From NCBI GenBank assembly GCA_003221615.1, contig QHSQ01000147.1, positions 1 to 50,276 of the forward strand: DNA of 50,276 bases, read 5' to 3'. The notes below the pieces were generated by a model. The model did not search any database. It was not told the origin of the DNA and saw nothing but the letters and a program-made list of their open reading frames with translations. The position numbers and the translations under genes were made by a program. How positions within the stretch are numbered: position 1 is the stretch's first letter; every line of letters begins with the position of its first letter. This stretch comes from Candidatus Rokuibacteriota bacterium. GTDB taxonomy: Bacteria; Methylomirabilota; Methylomirabilia; Rokubacteriales; CSP1-6. Positions 50,057 through 50,276 of the stretch are shown piece after piece.

Positions 50057-50181
50057 AGGATTCCGAAGTCTCTCGGCGACTCGGTAGACGGCGGCCGGCA
50101 GCGCGACGAGTGTCGGGAGGAGAATCGAGAGCAGCCCGCCCACGACGATTGTGGCGAGGGAGCGCCGTCGGTACAATCGGA
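50057..50181 (-). pseudogene. C-terminal fragment of a CzcA/CusA-type RND efflux pump
   Basis: On the minus strand, FRLYRRRSLATIVVGGLLSI then LLPTLVALPAAVYRVAER matches the last transmembrane segment and tail of heavy-metal RND pumps (pattern RPLATVVIGGL...LLVLPALY). Only about 40 residues are recognisable. Upstream there is no further RND sequence before the operator-like repeats, and downstream the frame runs into the antisense of the kinase gene. It appears to be a relic left by rearrangement of a metal-resistance locus. Confidence 0.5.
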
Positions 50182-50182
50182 A

Positions 50183-50213
50183 GGAGGATTCAGCCACCTT
50201 CAGCGAATCTTCA
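50183..50213. promoter_or_regulatory. Triple direct-repeat operator, second copy
   Basis: The plus strand carries TTCAG at three 10-11 base steps (ATTCAGCCACC, TTCAGCGAATC, TTCAGG). Its complement reads TGAAGATT, TGAAGG, TGAATC, matching the site at 47799-47831. It ends 24 bases before the GTG at 50238, where an OmpR-type activator would bind for a leaderless or very short-leader transcript. Confidence 0.45.
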
Positions 50214-50237
50214 GGCGCGGCACGGTACATCTGGTGG

Positions 50238-50276
50238 GTGCCGCGCCTCCGCCTCTTCGTGCTTGCCGTGACCCTC
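50238..50276 (+). CDS. Start of a possible exported protein (partial)
   Basis: The last 13 codons of the window read MPRLRLFVLAVTL from a GTG, a basic and then hydrophobic start like a signal peptide. It is placed right after the operator-like repeats and the two-component genes, where a CzcC/TolC-like outer-membrane protein would be expected. It is too short to identify. Confidence 0.3.
   Translation, partial: MPRLRLFVLAVTL

Overview
The window is about 50 kb of high-GC (visibly near 70 percent), gene-dense bacterial chromosome. Most genes sit in short operons with 1-4 base overlaps (ATGA, TGATG). Exported proteins, an outer-membrane porin with a C-terminal Phe, undecaprenyl-pyrophosphate phosphatase and a Tat substrate indicate a Gram-negative envelope. 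Gene content and style fit an uncultivated soil or subsurface lineage such as Candidatus Rokubacteria/Methylomirabilota. That placement is an inference, not something read from a marker gene. I see no tRNA, rRNA, prophage, insertion sequence or CRISPR array.

Layout. 1-0.75 kb: the end of a toxin-antitoxin pair and a strongly folded inverted-repeat element that looks like a structured RNA. 0.75-7.2 kb: membrane sensor-like protein, M20 amidohydrolase, vanadium-haloperoxidase-like protein, acyl-CoA dehydrogenase with a divergent HxlR-SCP2 regulator, and a signal-less metal/cobalamin-binding protein. 7.3-13.4 kb: tldD, a 56-codon ORF overlapping both neighbours, pmbA/tldE, a TatD-type hydrolase, uppP, an enoyl-reductase-like SDR and a CinA/MoaB-domain protein. 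13.4-18.1 kb: a four-gene envelope glycosylation operon. 18.2-23.2 kb: Rieske and SnoaL-like proteins, an ABC exporter followed by a nickel/cobalt permease, a deleted deaminase and fumC. 23.2-30.2 kb (minus strand): moeA, a second tldD, a rhodanese whose catalytic Cys codon is UGA, a frameshifted tldE-like gene, a split transketolase and a Mug-type glycosylase. 30.2-36 kb: RDD protein, DUF309, SDR, a cold-shock-style RRM protein, radical SAM protein and family B DNA polymerase. 36-37 kb: two small Cys-rich proteins. 37-50 kb: a metal-homeostasis region with porin, two ZnuA-like proteins, ZnuC and ZnuB-like subunits, a CDF exporter and a TPR protein. It continues with HupE/UreJ-like and Tat-exported substrate-binding proteins, a two-component system, and a fragment of a CzcA-type efflux pump.

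The main points for follow-up are these. (1) A probable selenocysteine rhodanese at 26992-27414, with an intact frame after UGA and a SECIS-like hairpin. (2) A plus-strand structured RNA or MITE-like element at 539-712. (3) A small ORF at 8757-8927 wedged by 4-base overlaps between tldD and tldE, whose products mature peptides in known systems. (4) Matching triple TTCA-type direct repeats upstream of the two-component system and at the far right edge. (5) A hairpin that masks the ribosome binding site of the metal-uptake operon. (6) Several apparent non-AUG starts and a shared bidirectional, probably leaderless, promoter.
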